In this document: piece by piece, positions 9,119 through 17,542 of the stretch | Layout: every line of letters begins with the position of its first letter | How positions within the stretch are numbered: position 1 is the stretch's first letter | Source: Microvirga lotononidis | GTDB lineage: Bacteria > Pseudomonadota > Alphaproteobacteria > Rhizobiales > Beijerinckiaceae | Direction of reading: 5' to 3' | Length of the DNA stretch: 64,000 bases | Assembly (NCBI RefSeq): GCF_034627025.1 | Contig: NZ_CP141049.1 | Span: forward strand, 62,001 to 126,000 | Notes under the pieces: model-generated | Told to the model about the DNA's origin: nothing | The model's input: only the letters and a program-made list of their open reading frames with translations | Databases searched by the model: none | Translations under genes and position numbers: made by a program

Positions 9119-9207
9119 GGCTGACTAACGCCGGCAGCGCTCGTCTAACCTCCGGCGGCCAGAGTTAGGCCCTTGCCTCTCTCCGACGAATCCGGCGTTA
9201 GTCAGCC
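9119..9207. repeat. Perfect 16-bp inverted repeat, 57-bp spacer
   Basis: GGCTGACTAACGCCGG at 9119-9134 is the exact reverse complement of CCGGCGTTAGTCAGCC at 9192-9207. Inside the spacer a shorter CTAAC/GTTAG pair around CTCCGGCGGCCAGAG could form a nested hairpin. It lies between two plus-strand genes and just upstream of the protein at 9266. It could be an operator, an RNA structure or an insertion scar. Confidence 0.75.
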
Positions 9208-9265
9208 CAGCTTGCTGCGATGGCGAAGCCGAGTGGACCGGGTGTTTGAGCTGGAACAGGAATCG

Positions 9266-10111
9266 ATGATCAAGAGGGGCCTAGAGCGTCGGGTCGAGCG
9301 TCTGTTGTCGGGGGAACGTCGCCGGGACGACCTGCACGAACTGTACCTCGCATTGCGGGAAAACCGTGGGACCGGCGACAGCGTGCGGGAGATCGGTGAC
9401 TTCGTGGCGCATCGCGCGGAGCGAAAGAAGGGCCCGGTGACACAGGTCGTACGGGACGTGTTCACAAGCGCCGACGTCTGGCTCGGGTCGCTTATGGGCA
9501 AGCCACGGTCCTGGGCCGATTTCAAGCCGGCCATCGAGGCCAACCTGCGCATTGCCTCGAACGAACAGGTCAACGCGCGTCTCGGGCTCACGCGGGAGGT
9601 CGCGAGATCGGCTGCCGTTCAGGCCATGAAAAAGATCGACAAGGTGCAGCCTCTCACCGAGCGGGAGGAGCGGGTCCTCCTATACTTCGGAGGAAGCTTC
9701 ATTTGGAATCCCGCTTTCACCGACAAGACCGTCTTCGACGAGCTGAAGGCGGCCCTGATCGCGGCCGACCTGATGGACAAGGCGGACGAGCAGCGTCTGG
9801 AATCGATCAGATCGTACCTCACCCTCTACGTCATCGCTCTGATGCATGGATCGAGCATCGTATTCGGCCAGAACCGCAGAGCAGAACTCAGGGCGGGGTT
9901 CGACAACAAGCAAAGGTGCCTGGAGGTCAAGGCGATCCTGCAGCTTCAGGAGGCACTGGCGATCCCGAAACCCGTGATCATGCCGTTCTGTGTGTTCTGG
10001 ACAGGTCTCACGCCGGAATCCCACTGCAGCGACCAGCTTGTCCGAAGCAGAGGTCTCTGGGAGGATCTCGTTGAAGTCGCCGACGATGGACGGTTGACCC
10101 AGGTCGATTGA
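9266..10111 (+). CDS. Conserved hypothetical protein
   Basis: A 281-aa soluble, mostly helical protein rich in charged residues, with no motif I recognise. I use the ATG at 9266 (AGGAA just upstream). An alternative TTG at 9173 would put the right arm of the 16-bp inverted repeat inside the coding region, which seems less likely. The middle region (EVNARLGLTREVARSAAVQA-like helices) and a C-terminal CVFWTGLTPESHCSDQL stretch are the only distinctive parts. No function is proposed. Confidence 0.55.
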   Translation: MIKRGLERRVERLLSGERRRDDLHELYLALRENRGTGDSVREIGDFVAHRAERKKGPVTQVVRDVFTSADVWLGSLMGKPRSWADFKPAIEANLRIASNEQVNARLGLTREVARSAAVQAMKKIDKVQPLTEREERVLLYFGGSFIWNPAFTDKTVFDELKAALIAADLMDKADEQRLESIRSYLTLYVIALMHGSSIVFGQNRRAELRAGFDNKQRCLEVKAILQLQEALAIPKPVIMPFCVFWTGLTPESHCSDQLVRSRGLWEDLVEVADDGRLTQVD

Positions 10112-10332
10112 AGCGAGCTCACCGCAGACTGGTTAGTCACTCGAATTTCGGGTCGTCGCGATGGCAGGCCAGGAGGATGGCAGAGCCGATAAGCCGCGTC
10201 TTCTGGCGCGATCCGACGAAAGGGCCGGGTGTAGGTCCAGTGCGGAATGGGACGGTCTTCTCGGGGACCGCGCATAAACTGTCACTTGCATGCTCCGGCC
10301 CGGAACCGAGCGGCCCGCGCGACTCGTCTGGC

Positions 10333-10539
10333 TCACGACGCCAGCGCCTCGCGCCCGCCCCTCAGGGGCTGTGCCGGGACGTAGACGAGCCGCCGGTGCC
10401 AGTCGCACCAACTGGATTCGTCAGCCGTTGGGGCTCCGCAACAGACGGCGTTGCGCGTGTCCTCCGAGACGATGAAGCGGCATTGCCGCGCTCGGATCCT
10501 GAGGAGTTTCGTGCGTTGTCTGGGGTCGGGCTCTTGCAT
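10333..10539 (-). CDS. Small GcrA-like C-terminal-motif protein
   Basis: A 68-aa protein. The segment QCRFIVSEDTRNAVCCGAPT, then ADESSWCDWHRRLVYVP, matches the Cys/His pattern seen near the C-terminus of GcrA-type cell-cycle regulators (C...CGAP...YC..H..LAY.P). It lacks the N-terminal helix-turn-helix of true GcrA, so it is either a small paralogue or a fragment. The function is unknown. It lies on the strand opposite to its neighbours, next to the IS6 element. The preceding gap 10112-10332 holds no gene I can support. Confidence 0.45.
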   Translation of the reverse strand: MQEPDPRQRTKLLRIRARQCRFIVSEDTRNAVCCGAPTADESSWCDWHRRLVYVPAQPLRGGREALAS

Positions 10540-10684
10540 GACGGGCACCTATGGCACGGCGGGGCGGATCAACGGAAGTCCCTGGTCGCGATCCGGATGG
10601 CGGGCACCTCGGAGGGATCCGTCGCAAACTTTTCGTTTCAGAGTTTCAGCTACGGTGACCATAGTCACAGGAGCGGAGACAGGG

Positions 10685-13219
10685 ATGTTCAAAGGCAGGC
10701 ATTTTGATTGGTCGGTGATCCTGCTCTGCGTCCGGTGGTATCTGGCTTACAACCTTAGCCTCCGAAATCTGGAGGAGATGATGGCCGAGCGGGGGATCTC
10801 CGTCGATCACGCGACCATTCACAGATGGATTGTGCGCTACTCGCCCGAATTGCTGAAGCGGTTCAATCGGTGCAAGCGAGCCGTCACCGGCAGGTGGCAC
10901 GTCGATGGTGTGTCACGAACACATTTCTGAAGGAGGAGATGTGGAGCTGTACAAGAGATGAGGGTTGGCCCCTCGAGGTCTGCGGTCAGGTGCCGGCCTC
11001 AAACCCCTGCAAGCTGCGGCCGTCAAGAGCGACCGTGGTGAGCGTTGCAGCCAAAGGCGGGATCCTAATCCCGTCAGGTACGATCCGGAGAGGCGAGCGA
11101 AAGCGAACCGCTGATGACGTGTCGAAATGCCAAAGATGATGTCAAAACCGGGGGCTCGTCTACCTCCCGGGATCAGTTCGGGGGCTGTCCTGAAGACTGC
11201 CCGAGCGACATCCGGCATGTAGGCGGCGCGAAGCCGGATCAGGCTCTTGTATGGAACGTGAGAACCTGTCGCCCCGCTGCCAAGGGAGACGTCCAAGCGG
11301 TAAAACCCGCAAGGATCAGAGTACCGATGCGGGGCACAGGGGCGGAGCAGCCCGTAGTAGGGAGGAAGGTTCTGTAATGGGACTGGACCGAAGGGGCTGC
11401 AGTGTTCCGCCGCGGCGCAGAGCCAACCGGTAACGGGAGGAGCTCTGTGACCACGGCAAAGCCGTTTCCCATCCCGAAGCGGGAAGTCTGGGAGGCCTTC
11501 CAGAAGGTGAAGGCCAACCAGGGAGCGGCTGGCGTAGACGGACAGTCGATTGCGGAGTTCGAGGCTGATCTTGCGAACAACCTCTACCGGCTCTGGAATC
11601 GCCTGTCCTCAGGGAGCTACTTTCCTCCTCCGGTCAGACGGGTGGACCTTCCCAAGGGCGATGGACGGACCCGACCATTGGGCATTCCCACGGTCGGCGA
11701 CAGGATCGCCCAGGAGGTGGTCAAACGGTATCTGGAGCCGATCCTGGAGCCTGTCTTCCATGACGACTCCTATGGATATCGCCCCGGCCGATCGGCGATC
11801 GATGCTCTCCGGCAGACCCGCCAGCGCTGCTGGCGGTTCGACTGGGTGCTCGATATCGATGTCCAGAGTTACTTCGACAGCATCGATTGGGAGCTGCTGC
11901 TCAAGGCGGTTCGTCATCATACGGACTGCCCATGGGTGCTGCTTTATATCGAGCGCTGGCTGAAGGCTCCGGTCCAGATGCAGGACGGTAGCATCGTCCC
12001 GCGCACGGCAGGCACGCCTCAGGGTGGGGTGATCAGCCCTGTCCTGGCGAACCTGTTCCTGCACTATGTGTTCGATGTCTGGATGGCGCGGAGCTTTCCG
12101 GCCATTCCGTTCGAGCGCTACGCGGACGACATTATCTGCCACTGCCGCAGCGAAGAGGAAGCTCGTACGCTGTGGAGGGCCCTGGAGGTCCGCTTTCGGA
12201 CCTGCGGGCTGGTTCTTCATCCGGCGAAGACGAAGATCGTCTATTGCAAGGACACGAACCGGCGCGGCAACTATCCGGCCCAGTCGTTTGACTTCCTCGG
12301 CTATCGCTTTCGGCCGAGAAAGGCAGCCTGGCGTGGTGGTCTCTATGGCACGTCCTTCCTGCCTGCGGCCAGCCCGAAGGCGCTGAAGGCCATTCGGCAG
12401 ACGATCCGAGGGTGGGCGTTCCACCATCGGACCGACAAATCCCTGGCGGATCTGGCGCGGATGTACCGACCGTACATCCAAGGCTGGATCAACTACTACA
12501 GTCACTTCTACAAGTCGGCACTGACTTGGACTTTGCATCGCATCGATGCCTTCCTGATCCGCTGGGCCTGCAACAAGTTCAAACGGTTGCGCCGGCGGCC
12601 CAAGGGCGCAAGGGAGTGGTTGGCGCGGGTGATCCGCGTCAATCCGCACCTGTTTGCGCACTGGCGCTTTCTGCATGGAAATGGCCGAACATCGGGAGCC
12701 GTATGACGCGAGAGTGTCACGTACGGTTCTAGGAGCGCGCGGGTGAGATTCCCCCGCGCGACTCGCCAGACGTATATCAAGGTGCGCGGGCGTTGGACGT
12801 ATCTCTACCGGGCCATCGACAACCATGGCGACACGGTCGAGTTCTGGTTCAGCGAACGACGGGACCTCGTTGCTGCCAAACGGTTTCTGCGCAAGGCGCT
12901 CAAGCGGCACGGCCGACCCGAGCGGATCGTCATCGACGGCAGCCAGACCAATCGGGAAGCCATCCTGTCGTGTGATGCCGAGAGCCGGCTGCAGCCAATC
13001 AGGATCTGGCAGAGTGCCCACCTGAACAATCGCATCGAACAGGATCATCGCGCCATCAAACGCCGTGTGCGCCCCATGCTCGGCTTCAAATCCGTTGCCA
13101 GCGCCCGCGTGATCCTGGGCGGCATCGAGCTGATCCATATGATGCGCAAACAGCAGGCGAAATATGCCTGCAATCAGCGGCTGTCACTCGCCGAGCATTT
13201 CGAGCGGCTCGCTGCATGA
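10685..13219 (+). CDS. IS6-family transposase, split by the group II intron (exons 10685-10907 and 12768-13219)
   Basis: Joining the exons gives 224 aa in frame, the normal IS6 transposase length. Exon 1 begins MFKGRHFDWSVILLCVRWYL and ends at WHVD. Exon 2 resumes at ETYIKVRGRW. The DDE residues are D in WHVDE, D in IVIDGSQTN and E in NRIEQDHR. The intron sits exactly at the first catalytic Asp region, so transposase is made only if the RNA is spliced. The deduced junction GATG/AGACG restores the conserved 'DET'. Confidence 0.88.
10908..12767 (+). mobile_element. Group II intron
   Basis: The 5' end GTGTG (10908-10912) matches the group II consensus GUGYG. Domain V is recognisable at 12696-12730, with strands GAGCCGTATG and GTACGGTTCT around a GCGAGAGT tip. 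A domain VI-like stem (GCGCGCGGG with CCCGCGCG) follows. The 3' boundary at 12767 is set by restoring the transposase frame. The terminal dinucleotide is then CC instead of the usual AY, so either the end is slightly off or the site is mutated. The RT stop codon lies within domain V. Confidence 0.85.
11447..12706 (+). CDS. ltrA: Group II intron reverse transcriptase/maturase
   Basis: A 419-aa intron-encoded protein starting at GTG 11447, with GGGAGGAG 6 nt upstream. RT blocks are seen in order: GVDGQSIAEFE, RPLGIPTVGDRIAQEVVKRY, YGYRPGRSAIDALRQ, VLDIDVQSYFDSID, GTPQGGVISPVLANLFLHY and the catalytic FERYADDI. The X/maturase region follows (FDFLGYRFRPR, then WINYYSHFYKSAL, HRIDAFLIRWACNKFKRLRR). 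No HNH endonuclease domain is visible. It should promote splicing and retrohoming of the intron around it. Confidence 0.93.
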   Translation: MTTAKPFPIPKREVWEAFQKVKANQGAAGVDGQSIAEFEADLANNLYRLWNRLSSGSYFPPPVRRVDLPKGDGRTRPLGIPTVGDRIAQEVVKRYLEPILEPVFHDDSYGYRPGRSAIDALRQTRQRCWRFDWVLDIDVQSYFDSIDWELLLKAVRHHTDCPWVLLYIERWLKAPVQMQDGSIVPRTAGTPQGGVISPVLANLFLHYVFDVWMARSFPAIPFERYADDIICHCRSEEEARTLWRALEVRFRTCGLVLHPAKTKIVYCKDTNRRGNYPAQSFDFLGYRFRPRKAAWRGGLYGTSFLPAASPKALKAIRQTIRGWAFHHRTDKSLADLARMYRPYIQGWINYYSHFYKSALTWTLHRIDAFLIRWACNKFKRLRRRPKGAREWLARVIRVNPHLFAHWRFLHGNGRTSGAV

Positions 13220-13275
13220 GCGCGTAACGAAGACCTGCCATTGTCGCGTCCCTACTCCGGATTTGCGACGGAACC

Positions 13276-13426
13276 GCTTGTAGGCGATCGACATGCCTCT
13301 CGGGATGCCTGTTCCAAGCTCCCGCGCCCGTTGTTCGACGGTCCTTGTTGTGAATCCAACCTTGACGACAGTCCTGCCGTTCACGGTCATGTGTGGATCG
13401 AGAACGTATATCCAACCTGCTGTCAT
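13276..13426 (-). pseudogene. GIY-YIG/T5orf172-like protein, N-terminal fragment truncated by IS6
   Basis: Fifty native codons remain. MTAGWIYVLDPHMTVNGRTV, then VKVGFTTRTVEQRARELGTG, fits the start of a MUG113/T5orf172 GIY-YIG domain ('GWIYVL...VKIGFT...R..EL'). The frame continues into IS6 terminal sequence, so the rest of the gene is lost. The left flank of the IS does not continue it. It begins 39 bp after the end of the membrane protein gene at 13466 and was probably co-transcribed with it. Confidence 0.6.
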
Positions 13427-13465
13427 GCCTGCGGGACTTATCTCAAGATGCTTGAGGCAGCAATC

Positions 13466-14176
13466 CTATGCGACTCCCGCTTTCGGTCCTCTTGCGGCCG
13501 GAAGTCTGTCGTTCTCATCCACGATCATTTGAATTCTAGCGAACCATTCCCGTCCCAGTTGCTGCTCCTTCTTTGGGTCAGGCCCATGTTGGTTCACATT
13601 GAAGGAAATCTCTCGCACGGGCTTCTCCATATCACGGACGTGGATGCGAAGAACCATACGTTGGAGCACCTTTGTTGATACCGAAGTGGTCTTTCCGCCA
13701 GTCCCGCCGACAATGGCACCTGCAACGCCAAAGGCGGCACCGCCCACAAGAGCGCCCGTGATGCTCCGCGAGGAAGAGGTCTTGATGATCTCGCCCTCCC
13801 CAATGTCGAGCTCGGCACCGAAAACGTCCTCGTAGTCGAACACAGACCAACCCATCGGGCTACCGATCGCCAACTGGCGTCCTTTCGGATCGACCGCCAA
13901 TAAGCCATGATCCTTCGTGCCGAGGTACGGTTGTGCCGGGAAGCCTTCCGGCACAAGTGTTACTTTCCGACGCTGCTCCTCCTGCGCCTTGAGCGCACGT
14001 TGGCCTTCGGGGCTCTTCGACCACTTGCGCCTCTCGTTGAGAGCCCAGACGATGAGAGCCGTGATCAGGCCAGCAATTCCAATCAGCGTCCACACGATCC
14101 ACGGCGTGCTGGTGATCGTGTTCCAGAACCATCTGGCGACAATGAGGATGACGACGAGGAGAATGGCTAAAGGCAT
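13466..14176 (-). CDS. Membrane protein with two N-terminal helices and a glycine-zipper segment
   Basis: A 236-aa protein. Residues 1-19 and about 25-45 are hydrophobic (MPLAILLVVILIVARWFW, then WTLIGIAGLITALIVWAL), followed by a charged cytosolic part. Residues about 140-162 form a glycine-rich stretch (GALVGGAAFGVAGAIVGGTG) like glycine-zipper segments. No family is recognised. It precedes the truncated GIY-YIG fragment on the same strand. Confidence 0.65.
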   Translation of the reverse strand: MPLAILLVVILIVARWFWNTITSTPWIVWTLIGIAGLITALIVWALNERRKWSKSPEGQRALKAQEEQRRKVTLVPEGFPAQPYLGTKDHGLLAVDPKGRQLAIGSPMGWSVFDYEDVFGAELDIGEGEIIKTSSSRSITGALVGGAAFGVAGAIVGGTGGKTTSVSTKVLQRMVLRIHVRDMEKPVREISFNVNQHGPDPKKEQQLGREWFARIQMIVDENDRLPAARGPKAGVA

Positions 14177-14397
14177 GACAAATCTAGGAAAACTGACACG
14201 GGTTCCTCACCCTATCAATCGGGGCTTTCTTGGGCCTGTGGTCATTCCTTCCCTTTACCCAGGTGCAGTGGAGTCGCTTATGATGCAGGCTCATTGGGTT
14301 GACCCTGCGACTGCGGAAACCCGTCAGCGCAATAAACCTTGCCCGCCCCTGCGCCGGCTCGCATGATTCAAGGATGGAAACTTAATTTGGAGGCCTG

Positions 14398-14550
14398 ATG
14401 ACCCAGACACCGCACAATCTTCGATGCCTAGCTCAAATCGGGATCTGTGATGGCGATCTGGTTGGTTTCCACATCCGCCATTTAGAATTACGCCGCCTGA
14501 GTCTGAGTGCTCCGATCAAGCCACCGATCTTCCCTGTTCATCTCTGGTGA
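14398..14550 (+). CDS. Possible small ORF, 50 aa
   Basis: ATG at 14398 with GGAGG 5 nt upstream, encoding MTQTPHNLRCLAQIGICDGD and ending IFPVHLW. It overlaps the 3' end of the convergent 488-aa gene by 35 bp. No similarity is recognised; only the ribosome site supports it. The rest of 14177-14397 holds nothing I can assign. Confidence 0.2.
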   Translation: MTQTPHNLRCLAQIGICDGDLVGFHIRHLELRRLSLSAPIKPPIFPVHLW

Positions 14551-15982
14551 AGCGTAAAATTATTGTCTGAGAAGCCAGAACGCTACCCTCTGGAGTGATC
14601 GAATGGTGATCCCCTTCCTTGAAGAAATGTTGCGTGATTCCAGCAAACGTTTCCGGCGGAAGGGGGTACTTCGCATTCGGGTTATGGAAGATTTGCAGCT
14701 CATCTGACCAGAATTCGGTGTAGTTCTGATCACTAACCTCCACCTGGAACGGAATCCCCACAATCGCATTAGGATCCGGGTTGAACCGGTATCCGACCCG
14801 GAGATATCGGTGACCAGGTGGTGCAAATCCGGCCACGACACCCATCCGGTCGAATTTTGCTAATGTTCCAGCATTGGAGAATAGGACCGCCGAAACATTC
14901 TCTGCCCCAGGAAGATCGAAGAAGCCTGACGGAACGGTCTTGTTCCCGTACCGGTGCTCTGGATTTTTCGTTGCCCTGACTACAAGCTTACCTTCAATTA
15001 CTTCCCAATCTACACGATGACCATAGAGATACGGCCACAACGCAGAGTGCGTGTAGCTCATCGATCCGGGTTCTTCCATTGACCCAGGCTTATGAAAATC
15101 CGCCACGGCCAGGATGAAGGGTTTGTTGGCTGTTTCCCCGCGGTCCCAATAACTCTCGCCAGCCTTGTTCTTCTTGTTCAACTTACTCGTCAGACTGGAT
15201 CCGAATTTCATCGGCATGTAGTGAGCGAGAAACTCTCGCAGTTCATCCGCTGTTTGTGGGTCGGGGTGCTGCGATAGTGGTCCAGCCGTTGAGGGGGACA
15301 CCACAGTCGCCTCGGCCGTGAACGCAACGCCGGGAGCACTGCAAAGGAAGTCAGGTGCTTCAGGCTGCTCAATATCGAAACCCAGCTCGCGGAATGCGGC
15401 CCATAAATAGAGTTCCCAGAGGCGCTGATCGAACTGCTGAAACTGGAACTCATGTACAAAGTGAGGGTCCGTGGGAGCCAACCAAGGTCCAAGCTCCTTG
15501 AAGACAGCTCGCGCAGGTGTCCGCGCTGGATCATCACGGAGAATTTTGAAGAAGGGATGAAGCTTTGCTTCGTCTTCTCCAACTGCCACCCTCAAGAGAT
15601 CAAACGGCTCGTTGGGCTCATCGCCTTGATAGCCAACGTCCTCGATGTTCCCATTCTCAATCGTCTGCGCGATGCTCTCCCGCACACGCTCAATGGCCAG
15701 CTGTTCGCTGGTGAAACTTACATCGACCTTGATACACCGGAAACGGCCGACCCGGTCGCGAGCTAAGAGCATCCACCCATAGTCATTGTCGATACGATCG
15801 CGGAATACTAAGCCGAGCACCCGTTCCTCATGGTCCGACCAATAAGAGCGCTCCTCGGAGATAATCCGCGTGGGAGCCATGCGAGCCCCAAGAGCATACA
15901 GGTTGAAACGAGCAGGGTTGAGCGGCTTGCTCAGAACGTCTCTCTTGGCTCGTGCTTGAGCTTTTCGCTTCGCCTCACCCAT
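14516..15982 (-). CDS. Unknown 488-aa protein with PD-(D/E)XK-like region
   Basis: Starts at MGEAKRKAQARAK, a common opening for this kind of protein. Residues 187-226 read RLWELYLWAAFRELGFDIEQ, then PEAPDFLCSAPG, then AFTAEATVV. A helix with E190, 'PD' at 210-211 and E224-x-T226 resembles the layout of a PD-(D/E)XK nuclease core, with the usual Lys replaced by Thr. No other domain is recognised. It lies next to the IetAS-like pair and a small repeat protein, so a defence-island role is possible but inferred. Confidence 0.6.
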   Translation of the reverse strand: MGEAKRKAQARAKRDVLSKPLNPARFNLYALGARMAPTRIISEERSYWSDHEERVLGLVFRDRIDNDYGWMLLARDRVGRFRCIKVDVSFTSEQLAIERVRESIAQTIENGNIEDVGYQGDEPNEPFDLLRVAVGEDEAKLHPFFKILRDDPARTPARAVFKELGPWLAPTDPHFVHEFQFQQFDQRLWELYLWAAFRELGFDIEQPEAPDFLCSAPGVAFTAEATVVSPSTAGPLSQHPDPQTADELREFLAHYMPMKFGSSLTSKLNKKNKAGESYWDRGETANKPFILAVADFHKPGSMEEPGSMSYTHSALWPYLYGHRVDWEVIEGKLVVRATKNPEHRYGNKTVPSGFFDLPGAENVSAVLFSNAGTLAKFDRMGVVAGFAPPGHRYLRVGYRFNPDPNAIVGIPFQVEVSDQNYTEFWSDELQIFHNPNAKYPLPPETFAGITQHFFKEGDHHSITPEGSVLASQTIILRFTRDEQGRSVA

Positions 15983-16067
15983 GGCTGCCACCTGCCCTTT
16001 TCTTCCTAGAAAATAAAATTGGGCGGCAAGCAATCCAAATGCTTACCTGTCGCCTGTACCTGACGGA

Positions 16068-16283
16068 TCACGAGTCCTTGATCGTCGTGTTCGGATTCGC
16101 CTTCCCATGCTTCGTAGTGACAAAGCGGCCAGAACTCGCGCTGCGGTAAGTGCCGCCCGTCGATCCCCCACCACGAGTTTCTCTCACTGTGGTTGATGGA
16201 CTGCGCTTACCGTGCGTCGCCGTCACAAAACGACCGCTGATCGCACTGCGATAGCTGCCCCCGCCACCCTTTCCCTTTGCCAT
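16068..16283 (-). CDS. Small basic protein with an internal duplication
   Basis: A 71-aa Gly/Ser/Arg-rich protein starting MAKGKGGGGSYRSAISGRF. Two similar units follow one another: YRSAISGRFVTATHGKRSP and YRSASSGRFVTTKHGKANP, each followed by a STTV/NTTI-like end. The start at 16283 is chosen over 16319 because of AAGGAATGAGA upstream. Short proteins with one 'SGRFV' unit are common in proteobacteria and of unknown role; the duplicated form is less usual. Confidence 0.65.
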   Translation of the reverse strand: MAKGKGGGGSYRSAISGRFVTATHGKRSPSTTVRETRGGGSTGGTYRSASSGRFVTTKHGKANPNTTIKDS

Positions 16284-16420
16284 TCTCATTCCTTCCTTCG
16301 ATATTTGATTTCCATTCAACCCATACTAAGGCTACCTGTTCCGCATTTTAGTTGTCAATATGACAAAATTCGTTTACAAAAGCAGTCAGTCCATTATCGT
16401 CCCATTGCCAGAGGCCGTTC

Positions 16421-17542
16421 GTGTCACCAGAAACACGCCACTTGATAGAGCTTACCGATGCAGCATTGGCTGCCGATTACACCCGTGTCAGGCGGGCGGC
16501 GAATGCGATTGCTCGCGAACTGGCTGAAGGTGGAGATCTCGAAGCTGCGCACGAGTTGCGATCGCTCCTCCGCAAGAAGGGCGTGCCTCTCAGAGCCTCT
16601 GGCTATGTGGAGCAACTTCCGGTCGACACAAAGTCACGGCTGCCTCTTGTCGAGGAACAGGGGTGGCCAAGTACGCCAATCCTTCTAAACCGCACGGCGG
16701 GGGCGACGCTACAAGATTTCATATCAGACGTGCACCATGTCGAGGAGTTAAGCCGCCAGGGCCTCTCTTCGCGCCTATGCCTTCTACTCTCAGGACCTCC
16801 AGGCACAGGTAAGTCACTCTTGGCTGGGCACGTTGCCTCCGCGCTGAAGCGTCCATTGTACGTTGTCCGGCTCGATAGCATGATTTCGTCCCTCCTGGGG
16901 GATACTGCCAAGAATGTTCGGGCCATCTTCGACTTTGCGCCCGCAAAGGGTGCCGTCCTGTTCCTCGACGAAATGGATGCGGTAGCAAAGTTGCGTGACG
17001 ATCGTCATGAGCTTGGAGAATTGAAGCGTGTCGTGAACACGGTGCTGCAGGGTCTCGATGCCCTTGACGACCGAACCGTCGTGATCGGTGCAACGAACCA
17101 CCCGCAACTGCTTGATCGTGCGATCTGGCGGCGGTTTCCCTATAAAATTAGCCTCGGCTTCCCTGACCGAGATGTCCGAACGGAAATGTGGCGCCACTTT
17201 CTGTTCTCCGATCAGCAGCACGAAGCCGCACAGCATTTGGCAGAGATCTCGGATGGTCTTTCTGGTGCTGATATCGAAACGATCGCACACACCGCGCGTA
17301 GGCACTCTGTACTAACCAAGCGAGAAATCGACTTGGCGGGCGTGGCTGAAGCAGTTGTCAACAGTGAGTCCGGAGTTCCGATGCTTCCTCCCCGAGAAAT
17401 GCTTTCTCCAGACGCCAGGCGGGATCTTGCATTGCGTCTGAGTGCGAAAGGTCTCAACGCTCCAAAAATTGCGGAACTTCTTGGTGTCACGAGACAATGG
17501 GCTCTCAAGCTCCTGAAGAATGAGGAGAGGGGCGATGGCTGA
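16421..17542 (+). CDS. ietA: AAA-family ATPase, IetA-like (antitoxin/defence partner)
   Basis: A 373-aa AAA ATPase from the GTG at 16421. Walker A is GPPGTGKS (residues 125-132), Walker B VLFLDEMDAV (about 179-188), and the sensor/arginine region VIGATNHPQLLDRAIWRRF. The C-terminus (about 335-370) carries a helix-turn-helix-like segment (LNAPKIAELLGVTRQWALKL). An AAA ATPase directly followed by an S8 protease is the arrangement of IetAS, described first as a stability toxin-antitoxin pair on Ti plasmids (IetA as antitoxin) and later among anti-phage systems. It overlaps the protease start by 8 bp. Confidence 0.8.
   Translation: MSPETRHLIELTDAALAADYTRVRRAANAIARELAEGGDLEAAHELRSLLRKKGVPLRASGYVEQLPVDTKSRLPLVEEQGWPSTPILLNRTAGATLQDFISDVHHVEELSRQGLSSRLCLLLSGPPGTGKSLLAGHVASALKRPLYVVRLDSMISSLLGDTAKNVRAIFDFAPAKGAVLFLDEMDAVAKLRDDRHELGELKRVVNTVLQGLDALDDRTVVIGATNHPQLLDRAIWRRFPYKISLGFPDRDVRTEMWRHFLFSDQQHEAAQHLAEISDGLSGADIETIAHTARRHSVLTKREIDLAGVAEAVVNSESGVPMLPPREMLSPDARRDLALRLSAKGLNAPKIAELLGVTRQWALKLLKNEERGDG

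Larger units (their letters stand above)
10615..13275 (+). mobile_element. IS6-family insertion sequence carrying a group II intron
   Basis: Terminal inverted repeats are seen: GGATCCGTCGCAAA at the left end (10615) and its near match TTTGCGACGGAACC at the right end (13275), with one mismatch. Without the 1860-bp intron the element is 801 bp, normal for IS6. The 8-bp flanks differ (CCTCGGAG versus GCTTGTAG), so there is no target duplication and a deletion or recombination probably happened after insertion. The right end cuts the GIY-YIG-like gene at 13276-13426. Confidence 0.85.

Noticed and set aside
10133..10332. Protein-like minus-strand segment ending ILLACHRDDPKFE
   Set aside because: The frame has no start codon between an upstream stop and the end, so it could only be a fragment; too little evidence to annotate.
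11609..13138. 509-codon minus-strand frame across the intron RT and transposase
   Set aside because: Antisense to well-identified RT and IS6 transposase sequence; low protein-like character.
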